DNA of 64,000 bases. Origin: Phytopythium helicoides (lineage: Eukaryota; Oomycota; Peronosporomycetes; Pythiales; Pythiaceae). Position numbers and translations under genes: made by a program. The notes beneath the pieces were generated by a model. The model ran no database searches, was not told where the DNA came from, and worked only from the letters and a program-made list of their open reading frames with translations. This document shows positions 1 through 11,495 of this stretch, in pieces. The DNA is taken from contig JANFNE010000004.1 of NCBI GenBank assembly GCA_024867545.1, positions 558,001-622,000 on the forward strand. The letters run 5' to 3'. Position 1 is the first letter of the stretch, and each line of letters opens with the position of its first letter.

Positions 1-78
1 CATTTTCATTTTTCAATCATGGCCGCTGAGGATAACATCAACAAAGTGGACTTTGACGATGCAGAATACACTGACTGA
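1..78 (+). CDS. Possible short or partial coding end at window edge
   Basis: The plus frame is open from base 1 and ends in TGA at 76-78. An ATG at 19 would give a 19-aa acidic peptide ending in DDAEYTD. The bases just before the ATG (TCATTTTTCAATC) resemble the oomycete initiator plus flanking element, so this could be the 5' end of a gene. It could equally be the last exon of a gene entering from the left. Nothing identifies a family. Low confidence; the sequence to the left is needed. Confidence 0.25.
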   Translation, partial: HFHFSIMAAEDNINKVDFDDAEYTD

Positions 79-249
79 GTGACAGGATCACGACTGCGGT
101 GTGTTTGAAGGACTACTATGTTAGGTAGTTGTACAGCGTTTGGACGGGACTGAAATTCGGGTTTGTGAACGCAACGATTCCCCAAAGCACCCCAACGAAG
201 TAAAAGTTACTGAATCGCTTTCTTTCTTTGCTTATGCGAACGTTCGAGT

Positions 250-1550
250 TTATGCGTCGGGAGCACTGCCACTTGCAAGCAAGTTGATGGTCTTGGCATT
301 TTTCTCCTTGCGCTTCTCGTTACGAGGGACGGAAAGCACAAGCGTCGAGAACTTCCACGACGTACCCGGGGTCGCCATGATGCTGTTGCTGGCCTCAGCA
401 GTTGCGCCGTCGCTCTCCTTCTTGAACGCCTTGACGATCAGTGTGCCCTCGCCCTTTGGCCCTCGACATGTGATGGTGTAGTTGGCCGCTTCGTGTGTCA
501 GCGAGCCAACATAGTCTTTGCGGTTGCTCTTGATCGGGTGACCAAGCCATTGACGAGCCAGGTCATGGTTGTTGACGTGGTCTAGGACGAGCTTGTGCAC
601 GTAGAACGGTCGGTTGCGCAGGATACGGATCACGAAGAAGGAAGATACACCACCGATGACGACTCCGCCGATGACAGGGAACAACAGCTTCTTGCCGAGC
701 GACTCGGACTTTTTGTGCGTAACCACAGACTCATCCTGCATGAACGACTCGAGCGCCGAGAACTGATCGCCGTTCGGGAGCGTCACCTGGAGTAGCTCAA
801 AGCGCACTGGATCCGAGTCGCTGCTGTCGTCGGCCGCCTCGCCGTCGCCTTGGCGTTGTTGCTTTCGGTACGCGACGGTCAAAGTGCCCCTAACCAAAGA
901 AGAGTCGATTGTCACGAATCCTCTCCACTAGTTCATCATAGCAGTGAGGGCCCACGCACTTGTCACCAACGACGCGGAACGAGCCCGCTGAAGCCGCTGC
1001 CACAGGGTCGCTCGCGTCGTCCTCGTAGCTCGTGATCTGCCCAAAGCATTGATGAGACCGTCAACAAACAAAACACCTCGCAACCTGCAAATGGCGAGCG
1101 GCAACTCCACCTTCTCAAACTCCTTGGGGTACCCGACGGCCTCGAACACGCGTCGGTCCTTGACGACTGCGCGCTTGGCCATGTTGAACACGCGCACGCT
1201 CTACTCCATTTCACCGTCAGTCGCAGTCCACAGCTCGCTCGCCGCCGCGCCAAGCCCCGCACCTCGTCGGCCACCTCGTCCCTGGCCTTGTACCGAGCAA
1301 TCGTCGCCATGGCCGCCAGCCCCACCGAGATGTAGCCCAGCAGCATGCGCATCGTGGGCGACATGCCCGACCGGTCCACGCCTTGCCGCAGCCCCAGCGG
1401 CTCCTGCGAGCCACCGCTCAGCGCCCGTCGCGACACCTGCGCATCGGCCGCAAGCGGAGCCTTCCAGGCGACGTTTGAGCCCACGCAGAGCCCCGTAGAG
1501 CGCCCACAGGCCGCCACAGCGCGCCGAGAGAGCAGCGCCACGCGCATCAT
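250..1550 (-). CDS. COA1/TIM21-like mitochondrial inner-membrane protein (multi-exon)
   Basis: The first exon starts at 1550 with an Arg/Ala-rich mitochondrial presequence (MMRVALLSRRAVAACGRS) and a hydrophobic stretch near residues 68-80. The middle exon (to about 1080) reads FNMAKRAVVKDRRVFEAVG. The last exon (about 927 to 250) has a membrane segment rich in GGVVIGGV, then a soluble domain with LGHPI, a turn, and CRGPKGEGTLIV. This order of LG.PI followed by GPKG.G is the pattern of the COA1 cytochrome oxidase assembly family; TIM21 has a related fold. The first intron can be read as GTGCGG to GTAG (about 60 nt, phase 0). The second junction does not resolve cleanly in frame, so either the exon edges differ or a base is missing. 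Role inferred: respiratory-complex assembly at the inner membrane. Confidence 0.6.
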
Positions 1551-2255
1551 GAGGGTCCGAGGCTCACCAGTGTGGCGTTCACGGCAATCCTCGCTTACAG
1601 ACTATGACGTATGAAAGGATGGACGTATAGTTCTTTCGCCTTGCTAACCGCCAGTCATTTTTTCCCCTGCCAGTCGCCGCCTTGAATGGCTTGATGCTCA
1701 TTCCGGAATCGAGTTGGTCGAGCTCAAGTCGCTGCGTGTTTGTGTGTGTGTTGGAGAGAAGACCGCCACGCTCTATGTCAGGAGATTGTTTGCTCTTTCC
1801 GTAGCGTAATTTCTGTTACAGGCGTGGAAGAGGAAGGCGCGAGCGGGGTGCCGGGCTCGTTCTGAGCCCAACTTCCCCGACTCGATCAGGCGCTGATGAG
1901 AGTGGAGCGCGTCTTGCAGTAGGCGCGCGCCTAGATCAGCTTCTTACATATTTTTTTTCTTTCTCTTTTGATCACTTGTACCCTGCACGCTTCCTGTTCA
2001 TTTATATGCTAGCAATGATACTGAAATGCTGCGTGAGGCTGCGGCCGAACCCCGTGCGCTGCACTTTTATCGATTTGCTGAGAGAGACGCGAGCACTAAA
2101 AGCACACGTTTGACTCTCCCCATGGTCGAATGTGCCGTCAACTGTGCTCACATTCCACATCGAACGCATTCTGGTGCATATCTGGCAGTAGACAGCATCG
2201 TGCATGCACAGCAAACCATAATTGGAACGAGACCATCTCTGCATTTCATTGATGG
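1551..2255. other. Intergenic, no gene recognised
   Basis: Between the start of the COA1-like gene and the end of the next minus-strand gene. Only short open frames of 60-80 codons are present and none has a recognisable domain. A T-rich tract lies near 1950-1970. Nothing supported. Confidence 0.5.
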
Positions 2256-3385
2256 CTAATGGCTAGAACCATCGAGCAGCTCCTTCTTCTTGCGCTCGAA
2301 CACGCGCTTACGCTCTAGCTCTGCCTCGCGTACCTCTAGTTTGGCTTGGATGGACCGGAGCTGGTTCATGTGGCGTTTGTTCGCATCCACCACTCGGCGT
2401 TCGTCCGCGATCTGTTGCTGGGCCATTTTTTGATACGCTTGCTCGGTCACAGGCAAAGGACGCTGGAGCTCACTTGCAATCACGTTGTGCATCCATTCAC
2501 GCTGCCCCCGGTTGTCATATTTGGTGGCCACACGCAGAAATTCATCCCGCTCTTGCATCTGCTTGCTGCGTCGCAAGGTTTCTTGGATTTGGCGCTCGTT
2601 GCACATTTTTCGCCAATTCAAGTACGCCACGCGCTCCTCGGTGGATGCAAACGAACCCGTTGATGACGATGACTGCAGCATATCGCTTCGTTCGGGTCCT
2701 TCCAAGCCAATAGTAGTTAGTCGATTTGGTTTACCTGATCCTGCTTGCTCATGAAGTGTGGCAGGTTGACTTTCTTGGCCTTGAGGTATTTTTGGATAGC
2801 ACATCTTTCGCTCAGAAAGCGATGGTCTTGGCTGTGAAAGGTTTCACAGCAGCCCACTGAATCCTGCGATTGGTTGCTCGAGCACGAACCAGATGAGCTC
2901 TTCGTTGCTATGCAAAGTCGGTGGCCGACGCTGTTCAACTTTGCACAGTGAAGAATCTGCGGATAAATCCTTGTCGGAGGTGGAAGAAATGAGAATCACT
3001 TGCGAAGGATTGACCGAGCTTGGGTTCTTGGCTTTCGGAAGCTTTAAGCGAAAAGTTTGCTTGGGCAAAAAGCCTGGAATCCCTTGTGCTCGGTGTTTTG
3101 CTGCCAATATTGCAACATGAACTCGAGTCACTGCGAGCCCGCTGAGCAAAATAGTCAGCGCAAAGAAATCAGCCCAAATTGAAACGAGAAATTGGCGTAC
3201 CTCGTCTGTTCATGCGCTCCATTAGCAATGAGCGCGCGCAGCAACTTCTGAGAGCACAATCGCGCTAGTTTCTCTCTTGGCATAGCTGGCGACTCTTGTT
3301 CGCTGGAGCGAACGTAGTCAGCAATGAGATCCACTCGTTCGACACCTGTCAAGTCCACGACGACCGCTTCCCGTGGACTGGCCAT
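2256..3385 (-). CDS. Unrecognised basic, charged coiled-coil protein (3-4 exons)
   Basis: The start is taken at 3385 (MASPREAVVVDL), not the upstream ATG at 3409. Exon 1 ends at a GTACGC donor at 3200 and joins exon 2 at 3141 after TTGCTCAG. Exon 2 carries a K/P/S-rich segment. A later exon ends at about 2717 (MSKQDQ before GTAAAC) and the last runs to 2256. The last exon is very rich in Lys, Glu, Arg and Gln, with heptad-like spacing (ERVAYLNWRKMCNERQIQ, then REAELERKRVFERKKKELL), so a long helix or coiled coil is likely. The intron between about 2840 and 2920 is not resolved. No family recognised. The gene is divergent from a weak plus-strand candidate starting about 80 bp away. Confidence 0.5.
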
Positions 3386-3463
3386 TGACGCACCAAACAC
3401 AATCACCACTGCACAAACATTACATTAGTTTCCATCCACGCAGTTAGCACTAGCAATACAGAC

Positions 3464-3970
3464 ATGCCGGTCGCGACTCGGTCCGAAAAAGCAGCGGGTA
3501 GGCTCTCGGTGAACAGCCTCTGCACCGCCGCAACACACTTGGCTGCCTTGTCCAACGCCCCAGAAGGCCGTCTCCTGCCAAATCATTTAGCCACTACCGT
3601 TGCAACGGTTAGTTCAACCAAGAGAACGCACCGCAGTGTGTTCCCAGCCTCGCTTCCCTGTCGTTCGGCCACCGCTCGCTCCAACGCGTCAAACGCGCTG
3701 CCGTCCATCCGTTTTCGAGCGATTTGTCAGCTTTTTGACGCTTTTTGCAGAGCTACAAAGCCGCCAACGCGCACCACGGGAGCTGGCCACGCATGAAGAG
3801 CAGGAACTTGAGCAGCGCAGCGACCAGCGACGCGCACAGCCCGCCATCGAGCGGCGCACGGAACGCCACGGCAGTCTCCATTGCGCTTCAGTACTCGGAG
3901 AGAATGGGTGTGTGCACTTACTAAAACGATTGATAGAGGACAACCTGCATGTTACATTCAACTTCAAGAT
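3464..3970 (+). CDS. Weak candidate gene, product unknown
   Basis: An ATG at 3464 lies 79 bp from the start of the divergent minus-strand gene and opens a 110-codon frame (MPVATRSEKAAGRLSV...). GTTAGT near 3607 and TTTTTGCAG near 3750 could be a donor and an acceptor. The two other plus frames are also open across 3600-3950, so the reading frame is not certain. No domain is recognisable. Context (divergent start, compact spacing) is the main support. Confidence 0.25.
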
Positions 3971-4027
3971 CATTGTTCACACAGCAATGCACTACATGGT
4001 TGGGACGACAGCGTCCGAATTGGAGAT

Positions 4028-5296
4028 CTAGATCAGTCCAACCTCGTCGTCAGAGACCGACGACGACCCAGCGTAGGATGAAACGAGCTCGCCCACGCCG
4101 TAGTTGCCACTCGCAACAGTTAACTTCGACGCGGGGGCAGCTTCGAAGCCTCCGATCTGGGTCGAGTACGACGCCAGCTTGGCCTCGACATTTGCCTCGT
4201 TGTAACCGACGAGGTATCCACTGTTGATGGCCGTGTTGAGCGCGCACTCGCGGCCGATGACCGAGGTGCACTCGCTGGCATCATTCGGAACCCAGAAATT
4301 GCCCCCAGTTGTGTCGTTGAGGTTTGGCGACTTGACCGTGTCGAGGTAGTTGCCTTCCGCGAGCACGTACCCACTGACGGCGACGTCAAACGCATGGCCA
4401 GTGTTATCGTAGATGTAGTTGTTCGCGACGTGGACTACGCTCGTCTGATTGGCAGTTCCGCCGATCTTCGGGCCACGACCAGAGAGTCCGTGCAGGTAGT
4501 TGTTCACAAACGTGAGCTCGGTCGAGACACCGTAGAGCAGGAAGCCCCAGTAGTGATGGTTATCACATGTGGCCGAGTAGAGTGTGTTGCCGTCAAAGTC
4601 GCTATTGCTGATCGTCGTCTTCTTGACGCCAGTGAAGTTGATGACAACCATCTGACGACCGACATTCGACACCTTGACGTGGTCGATCCAAATGTTCTCC
4701 GGAGCCACGCTGCCAGCTCCACGCAGCGTGAGACCGTCGCCACCCCACACCAAATGCGGGTTCAGTTGTGTGATATGAATATTCTGAATGATCACGTTGC
4801 TCCCGTTCACGCGCAAGCCTTTGCCGTAGAGGACGCCAGAAGTTCCTTCGCCCACAATCGTTTTGTTGCCGTTCACAAACAGTGGAGACGTGGCGGCGTT
4901 GTCGTAGGTCACCTCGACAGCCACGCCTTCCGTACATCCGCCCGTTCGGGACATGGCGGTGTCACCGTCCATGAGGATCGTGTCTTGTGACTTGTATCCG
5001 TTGTTCTTGGCAATACACTTGGTCGCAAACGACGAACGGCATCCCGTCTCGGTCGTGGATCCTTCCGTCCCAGAGAAGTTGAACGTCTGTCGGAGCACTA
5101 CTACCCGCGGCTGATCGTCGAGAAGATACGATTTCAACTCGTCGATGGTGGTGGGGTAGACTGGCTCGGCGTCACCACCTCCCGTAGTACCAGCAGCGAA
5201 ACCGGGAGCCGTCCCAACGTCGTAGGCGACGACACGGCTGGCAGCGAAAGCGCAGACCGCAGAGACGAGCGGAATGAAGCGACCAAGTGAGATCAT
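4028..5296 (-). CDS. Secreted pectin lyase, polysaccharide lyase family 1
   Basis: Endolytic cleavage of methyl-esterified pectin by beta-elimination; secreted. The start is placed at 5296 ([20 protein letters not shown]), because that gives a clean signal peptide; the in-frame ATG at 5380 would bury it. The mature 390-odd residues form a right-handed beta-helix of the PL1 pectin lyase type. The motifs, in order, are [25 protein letters not shown] (metal-site-equivalent Asp and an Arg), [17 protein letters not shown] (catalytic Arg) and DNTGHAFDV. The HHYWG and GHAF motifs match fungal pectin lyases better than pectate lyases. There is no intron. It is closest to the second domain of the neighbouring tandem enzyme, which points to local duplication. 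Likely role: breakdown of plant cell walls. Confidence 0.9.
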   Translation of the reverse strand: MISLGRFIPLVSAVCAFAASRVVAYDVGTAPGFAAGTTGGGDAEPVYPTTIDELKSYLLDDQPRVVVLRQTFNFSGTEGSTTETGCRSSFATKCIAKNNGYKSQDTILMDGDTAMSRTGGCTEGVAVEVTYDNAATSPLFVNGNKTIVGEGTSGVLYGKGLRVNGSNVIIQNIHITQLNPHLVWGGDGLTLRGAGSVAPENIWIDHVKVSNVGRQMVVINFTGVKKTTISNSDFDGNTLYSATCDNHHYWGFLLYGVSTELTFVNNYLHGLSGRGPKIGGTANQTSVVHVANNYIYDNTGHAFDVAVSGYVLAEGNYLDTVKSPNLNDTTGGNFWVPNDASECTSVIGRECALNTAINSGYLVGYNEANVEAKLASYSTQIGGFEAAPASKLTVASGNYGVGELVSSYAGSSSVSDDEVGLI

Positions 5297-5800
5297 TCCT
5301 GGTGGCTCTTGACTTGAAGCTTGAACTGTTGTGGAATGACGGCAAATTGGAAAGTGCTTAGCTCCTGCACCTGCTATCAATAGTGGAAGAGCAGTGGAGA
5401 TGACCTTCAGGTTGGTTCACCTTAAGCCGCAATCGAGCCCCAAGCTGGCAACGGGAAGAGATTTGCGGAACCGCATGGTAACATGACTTCAACAAGCGAG
5501 GACGGACGCATCAAGCCGTTTGTGGCTCGATCTGCATTTTGTCACTTCTAGCCTGTCCATATTAGTCGAAGACTAACGATCTGCGAGGATTAGTCGAGGG
5601 TCCACTATGCAGGCCAAGCGGACAGGCCGAATGTTGACGGTTATCAGCGCCACGAACGATCCATTTGGACGCATCGACAAAACATTGATAGTTGCGATTA
5701 CTAACACACGTGAGGGGAGGTAGCCGTGTGCTACCTTCGGCGCAACGATTCACTAAGCCAGAGCGCTTGTTCGTTGCTGGCAGCACATTCAACGAAGCAA

Positions 5801-8617
5801 TCAGGCACGACTGCGCTTGCGAATGCTGCACGAGCCAGCCGTGTTTGTCGCAGTCGTCGCTACGGGCGCTTCGGTAGCTGCCGATGCCGACGTCACGGTC
5901 TCATCCTCGACGTCCTCATCATCAGAGCCACCATCAAACTCGCTATCACCCTCCGTGTCAGCGTCCGATTCGACCTCCGTGTCAGCGTCCGACGCGACCT
6001 CCATGCTTGCACCACCAGACGCTGAAGATCCAGTCGATGTCGAAGTTGATGCTGATGCCGACGCACTCGAACCCAGAGAACCAACACCGTAGTTGCCACT
6101 AGCAACCGACAGCTTCGAGGCAGCACCAGCAGAAAAACCTCCGATCTGCGTCTTGTACGATGCCAACTTCGTCTCCACATTCGCCTCATTGTATCCAACT
6201 AGATACCCGCTGTCCACCACAGTGTTCAACACGCAGTCGCGACCGATGACAGAGCTGCAGTCGCCAGTAGTCGTGGGTATCCAGAAGTTGCCATCCGTGT
6301 CGTTGAGATTAGGCGTCGTGACCGATTCGACGTAGTTTCCCTCCGCAAGGACGTATCCACTGGCGGCAACATCAAACGCATGACCGGTGTTGTCGTAGAT
6401 GTAGTTGTTGACGGCATGAACGACGTTGGACTGGTCGGCAGTTCCTCCGATCTTGGGTCCGCGACCAGAAAAGGTGTGCAGGTAGTTGTTGGCAAACGTG
6501 AGCTCGGTGGTGACACCATACAACAGAAAACCCCAGTAATGGTGACCGTCGCACGAAGCAGAGTACTCGGTGTTGCCGTCGAAGTCGCAGTTGCTGATGG
6601 TCGTTGCCGTCACACCCGAAAAGTTGATCACGACCATTTGTCGGCCGACGTCCGACACCTTGACGTGGTCGATCCAGATATTTTTGGGTGCCACATCACC
6701 CGAACCACGTAGTGTCAGGGCATCACCGCCCCACACCAAGTGCGGGTTGAGTTGAGTGATGTAGATATTCTGGATGATGACATTGTCTCCATTGATGAGC
6801 AGTCCCTTGCCATAGAGGATACCAGAGGTTCCCTCGCCAACGAGCGTCTTGTTGCTGGCGACGGTCAGTGGGTTCTTGGCAGCGTTGTCGTATGTGACCT
6901 CGACGGCTGTACCATCGGAGCACCCACCAGTACTGGTCATGGTGGTGTCGCCATCCATGAGGATCGTGTCCTGGGACTTGTATCCGTTGTTTTTGGCGAT
7001 GCACTCGGTCGCGAACGACGAGCGGCATCCCGTCTCGGTCGTGGATCCTTCTGTTCCGGAGAAGTTGAATGTTTGCTGGAGCACGATGACACGTGGTTCA
7101 TCGTCGCTGAGGTATGTGGTCAGCTCGTCGATGGTGGTGGGGTAGACCGGTTCGGCATCTCCGCCGCCGGTGGTGCCAGCAGCAAAACCAAATGCGGTAC
7201 CGGACGCTCCTGTCGTAGTGGAGCTTGTAGCGGTCGACGTAGTTGTACCAGTTGGGGCCGCTGTCGTTGAAGCTGGAGCGGCGGTCGTGGCAGTCGGGGC
7301 CTCAGTTGAAGCTTCTGTCGACGACGAACCGTCATCCGACTCGGTATCAGCGTCCGCGGCGGTACTGGCAGACGATGAAGTCTCATCTGTAGACGTCGAG
7401 GTTGCTGTGGACGCGGTCGAGCTCGAGCTCGTGCTCACCGTGCCCACACCAAAGTTGTCACTTGCAATCGACAACTGAGCTGGTGCGTCAGTAGCAAATC
7501 CACCGATCTGCGTCTTGTATGACGCCAAAGCGCTCTGCGCCGTTGATTCGCGGTAGCCCACAAGGTAACCGCTGTCCACCACGGTGTTGAGAACGCAGTC
7601 GCGGCCGATAACAGAATTGCACTCGCTAGTTGTCGTAGGGACCCAGAAGCTGCCATCTGTCTCATTCTGGTTCGGGGTCTTAACCGATTCGAAGTAGTTG
7701 CCCTCAACGAGCACGTTGGCGGTATGACTCACGTCAAATGCGTGACCAGTGTTATCGTAGATGTAGTTGTTGGCAGCATGGACGTTGATGCTCGCATCGT
7801 CAGTGCCACCAACCTTGGGGCCTCGACCCGACCCTGCATGGATGTAGTTGTTGACCAGCGAGAGTTCGAGCGTGGAGCCGTCTAGGATGAATCCCCAGTA
7901 GTGGTGGCCGTCGCAAGACGCCGAGTACTCGGTGTTGCCATCAAAATCCGAGTTACTAATGGTCAAGCCTTGGACACCACCGTAGGATGTGACGACCATT
8001 TGACGTCCAACGCTCGACACCTTCACGTGATCGATCCAGACGTTCTTGATGGGCGTCTCGGATCCCCAGATGGAGATAGCATCGCCACCCCAGACGACTT
8101 GCGGGTTGAGCTGGGTGATGTGGATATTCTGGACGATAACGTTGTCTCCTTCAATGTAGATTCCCTTGCCGTAGAGAATACCGGAAGTTCCTTCGCCCAC
8201 AAGAGTCTTGTTACTCTTGATCGAGATTGTCGTCTTGGCAGCAAGGTCGTATGTGATGGTTATCGTGTCGCCGTCACAGCTACTGAAGGTAGTCAGCAGC
8301 GAATCTTGAGGCTTGAATCCGTTGTTCTCCGCTCGACACGTAATGGCAAACTGGGGCTCACAGCCGTCCTCAGTCTTGCTCCCCTCGGTGCCTGTGAAAT
8401 CAAATTTTTGGTTCAGCACTACAACACGCGGTTCGTCGTCGCTGAGGTACGTCTCGAGCTCCTCGATGGTAGTGGGGTAGACCGGGTCAGCATCTCCGCC
8501 GCCGGTGGTGCCAGCAGCAAAGCCTGGTGCTGACCCGGTGTCCCAAGCAGTGGCACTGGATGCCAATAGAGCACAGGAGATCGCTGCAAGCGGTAGTGTC
8601 TTGGGGATCGACAGCAT
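5801..8617 (-). CDS. Tandem two-domain pectin lyase (PL1-PL1)
   Basis: This 938-aa secreted protein carries two complete pectin lyase domains. A signal peptide ([20 protein letters not shown]) precedes domain 1 (about residues 26-392). A linker of about 80 residues, nearly all Ser, Thr, Ala, Glu and Asp, follows (393-471), then domain 2 (472-842). An acidic Ser/Asp/Glu tail ends in a basic cluster (IRKRSRA). Both domains keep [30 protein letters not shown] and NTGHAFDV, so both look catalytically competent. PL1 enzymes are usually single domain, about 370-400 aa. Domain 2 resembles the gene at 4028-5296 more than domain 1 does, and both share the [14 protein letters not shown] start. The linker is likely O-glycosylated. 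No intron or frameshift seen. Confidence 0.9.
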   Translation of the reverse strand: MLSIPKTLPLAAISCALLASSATAWDTGSAPGFAAGTTGGGDADPVYPTTIEELETYLSDDEPRVVVLNQKFDFTGTEGSKTEDGCEPQFAITCRAENNGFKPQDSLLTTFSSCDGDTITITYDLAAKTTISIKSNKTLVGEGTSGILYGKGIYIEGDNVIVQNIHITQLNPQVVWGGDAISIWGSETPIKNVWIDHVKVSSVGRQMVVTSYGGVQGLTISNSDFDGNTEYSASCDGHHYWGFILDGSTLELSLVNNYIHAGSGRGPKVGGTDDASINVHAANNYIYDNTGHAFDVSHTANVLVEGNYFESVKTPNQNETDGSFWVPTTTSECNSVIGRDCVLNTVVDSGYLVGYRESTAQSALASYKTQIGGFATDAPAQLSIASDNFGVGTVSTSSSSTASTATSTSTDETSSSASTAADADTESDDGSSSTEASTEAPTATTAAPASTTAAPTGTTTSTATSSTTTGASGTAFGFAAGTTGGGDAEPVYPTTIDELTTYLSDDEPRVIVLQQTFNFSGTEGSTTETGCRSSFATECIAKNNGYKSQDTILMDGDTTMTSTGGCSDGTAVEVTYDNAAKNPLTVASNKTLVGEGTSGILYGKGLLINGDNVIIQNIYITQLNPHLVWGGDALTLRGSGDVAPKNIWIDHVKVSDVGRQMVVINFSGVTATTISNCDFDGNTEYSASCDGHHYWGFLLYGVTTELTFANNYLHTFSGRGPKIGGTADQSNVVHAVNNYIYDNTGHAFDVAASGYVLAEGNYVESVTTPNLNDTDGNFWIPTTTGDCSSVIGRDCVLNTVVDSGYLVGYNEANVETKLASYKTQIGGFSAGAASKLSVASGNYGVGSLGSSASASASTSTSTGSSASGGASMEVASDADTEVESDADTEGDSEFDGGSDDEDVEDETVTSASAATEAPVATTATNTAGSCSIRKRSRA

Positions 8618-9537
8618 CCTGGTGGGATTCGTCGTGGGTGAAGCAAATCACGAACTGGGCGAGGAGAGTCACTCGGTGGAATATCAATCAATAATATAAT
8701 CACAAATTGACTAGCGACGTGGTGGATAGCGAGAGCACGCACCTGGATCCCCATCTTGCCCACCGAAAAGGAGGGGCGTGCTCACTACACTGGGCTCAAA
8801 CGGTAACGTGAGCACGTGCGGCGTGACAGCTGTGCTTATGACAGGTAGCAGCTGATATTCAAGAGGGAACCGTAATCGATAGTCCGTGGCTGAGATAGAA
8901 GCTCAATTTGTACATCTATGCGTGACATCATATATAATGATGAAGGTCGAATCTGTATTAAAACGTACAACTTTAATCATAACTTCATGAACATATATAC
9001 TTGATAACAGTTACTAAAAGTCTCGATCTTGTCAATTTGCAGAGCACTTTTTGGTGCCTGCCAACGGAAGTGGCTCTGGAGTTGCCACCCTTCCACACCT
9101 CCTCGCCTCTACTGTGCAGCTCATTCGGTCGTGCGCTCGCTCTACTGTTCCTTCGAGACGTCTTGCCTTGCTAAGTTACCAAATCTTGAAGGCGTCGTCC
9201 GTGCACCCCCAGCCGATTCCGGAGCACAAGGCGGTACTACTCGAGAGTCACTGCACCGCACTGCTCTTCAACACCAAAAATCCTATCCTTGTTTTTTTGC
9301 AGCGAACGACCAGACATTTTGGATGTGGCAGGCACGGACATTTTGCTGTTCTACGCACCTTGCTAAGCCCAAGCTGTATTCGAGTTTCGAGATTGGAAGC
9401 TGTACGAGCTGTCCCAATTCTCGTAAACAAGGGAGCTGAGTATGGTACTGAAAGCGGACCACTGCGGCATTGCCTGCACGACAGACGAGTGCAGTGGCGC
9501 AATGCTCATCTTCTGGTCTCGCCTGATAAAGGAAGGA
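8618..9537. other. Intergenic between pectin lyase genes
   Basis: This holds the upstream region of the tandem pectin lyase and then about 800 bp with only overlapping short frames. An AT-rich stretch lies at about 8920-9020. No gene recognised. Confidence 0.5.
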
Positions 9538-9898
9538 CTAGTCAACATCGCCATGGAGCGCATGGCCGGTATTGTCGTAGATGTAGTTATTGACGGCATG
9601 AACGACGTTTGATTGGTCGGCAGTTCCTCCGATCTTGGGTCCGCGACCGGAAAAGGTGTGCAGGTAGTTGTTGGCAAACGTGAGCTCGGTGGTGACACCA
9701 TACAACAGAAAACCCCAGTAATGGTGACCGTCGCACGAAGCTGAGTACTCGGTGTTGCCGTCGAAGTCGCAGTTGCTGATGGTCGTTGCTGTCACACCCG
9801 AAAAGTTGATCACAACCATTTGTCGACCGACGTCCGACACCTTGACGTGGTCGATCCAGATATTCTTGGGTGCCACATCGCCCGAACCACGCAGTGTC
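9538..9898 (-). pseudogene. Pectin lyase fragment copied from the tandem enzyme
   Basis: About 340 bp (9556-9898) is nearly identical to 6377-6719, the middle of domain 2 of the tandem pectin lyase. It keeps [22 protein letters not shown] and SGRGPKIGG. The copy stops abruptly after NTGHA, where an unrelated tail HGDVD and a TAG follow. It lacks the signal peptide and both ends of the beta-helix, so it cannot fold as an enzyme. The very high identity suggests a recent partial duplication. The part inside the copied block is uninterrupted. Confidence 0.85.
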
Positions 9899-10382
9899 TA
9901 TTCAGTGAGCAGCTTGAAGTGAGATCAGTGGGTGTGCTGTTAGAGATATAGAGGCCCACAAGGGTCAACCATCTGCCACATTTAGATGAACATGCTCTAA
10001 GCAACGACACCATGTTGGACTGTGTTTAGTTCTTCAAACTCAAGCTGCTTCCTCAATGCTGCAAATTCTGAACTGGCAAGACAAAAGCAATCATCGTGCA
10101 GCCCATCTAGAGTAAGCTTTTACGCCACTGCCTCAAGATGGGCTGCACACGTTGGTACATTAGGCACTAGCATTTCACACGAAAAAGATCGGAGTGGAAG
10201 ACCAGCAATAACCTGTTGACCAGGAGGTGACCAATTTTGAGGTGATCACTTCGCATTACCCCGTCAAGTTCGCACAAAGGTTCGCAGATACAAGCCTTAC
10301 CAAGTCATACACGAACCTCTACTAAGTCCGCACCGCCTCCAGCCAAAGCCGACACTAAGGCCGACACTAAAGCCCCGCCACC
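9899..10382. other. Upstream region of MED6 with a hairpin
   Basis: No coding frame supported. It contains the 13-bp inverted repeat listed separately and the 5' leader of MED6. Confidence 0.5.
10096..10148. repeat. 13-bp perfect inverted repeat
   Basis: GTGCAGCCCATCT at 10096-10108 pairs exactly with AGATGGGCTGCAC at 10136-10148 across a 27-nt loop. It lies about 235 bp upstream of the MED6 start. It may be the remnant of a small inverted-repeat element or a structured RNA; there is no further evidence for either. Confidence 0.6.
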
Positions 10383-11295
10383 ATGGAGGTGACGGCGCAC
10401 GTGGACGACTACAACGCGTCGTTCAGGGACACAGTATGGCTGCAGTCGTTCCCGCTGACGGCGCAGACGGTGCTGCACTACTTCGCGCTGTCTCCGTTCT
10501 ACGACCGGTCGTGCAACAACGAGCGGCTCAAGATGCAGCGCCTGGCGCTCGACCAGCTCAAGAACATGCGCGGCGTCGAGTACGAGCTGCTGCCCAACGC
10601 GGCCAAGCAGGTGCCGCAGCAGCTCTTCATCGTGCGCAAGCAGCGCCGCAGCAGCCGCACGCAGGTCGAGCCGCTCGCCATCTACTACGTGCTCGACGGC
10701 ACCGTCTACCAGGCGCCAAACATCCACGCTATGCTCACCTCGCGACTCGTACGTTGCGCAAGGGGATGGAGGCGGGGGCTTGCTTGCTTGGGGCTGACTA
10801 TTGGGTGACGGCAGAAAAAATGCAGCTACAGGGTCAACAAGGCCTTCCACGGACTTGCAGCGGGCGTGCGCTTCAGCCCCACGGAGGGATACTCGTGGGA
10901 CTTTAGCTCAGACGACAAGAAGGCACCCGTCATCCCCTCGGAGCGTGCGTGCTGCATTAGTTCTCGCCTTGACGATTGAGGCAGGATGGAATACTTACTA
11001 TTTTCCTGAATGACGCACCCATGGCAGAGCTACAGCTCAAGCTCAAGCAAAAGTACGAAAGATGGAGAAGCAGCGCGAGAACTCAGCGCGCGTGGACGCC
11101 ATCCTCATCCAACTCATGAAAAAGCACGCACCCGAGATCGTCGAGAAGCTCGAGGCCAAGGACAAGGAGGCAGCTCCTGCAGCCGCGGCAGTGTTGGGGT
11201 CTGGCAGCAGCGGTGCCCCCACACCTGCAGGCACGCCGGGACCCTCGACCAACGCGCAGGAGGCCGAGGCGGCCAAGCGCCAAAAAGTGGCATGA
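10383..11295 (+). CDS. MED6: Mediator complex subunit 6
   Basis: Head-module subunit of Mediator, linking activators to RNA polymerase II in the nucleus. Three exons were read by eye: 10383-10748, 10815-10948 and 11028-11295, giving 255 aa. Exon 1 holds the conserved MED6 core, with WLQSFPLTAQTVLHYFALSP, then FYDRSCNNE, GVEYELL, the QQLFIVRKQ strand and IYYVLDGTVYQAPN. Exon 2 continues with RVNKAFHGLAAGVRF. Exon 3 is a Lys/Gln-rich helix followed by an Ala/Pro/Gly-rich tail ending in AKRQKVA. Phases agree (0, then 2). The ATG sits in GCCACCATGG, a very strong initiation context. The length fits the family. Confidence 0.92.
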
Positions 11296-11495
11296 GCTTG
11301 CTGGTGGTGAGGCTTTCTCTCTCATGCTGTATTCTCTACATTCAAATACAAGAGCACTTGATGGCAAACGGAGCGACTGGTATCCGCCAATGCATTTCCA
11401 TTCACGTCATGCCACCTCCCGTGGTGGCTTACTTCGAAACTAAACTTGTCATGATCCGCTGTCAGCGCTACCAGATCAACCCAAAGCTTCTGCAG

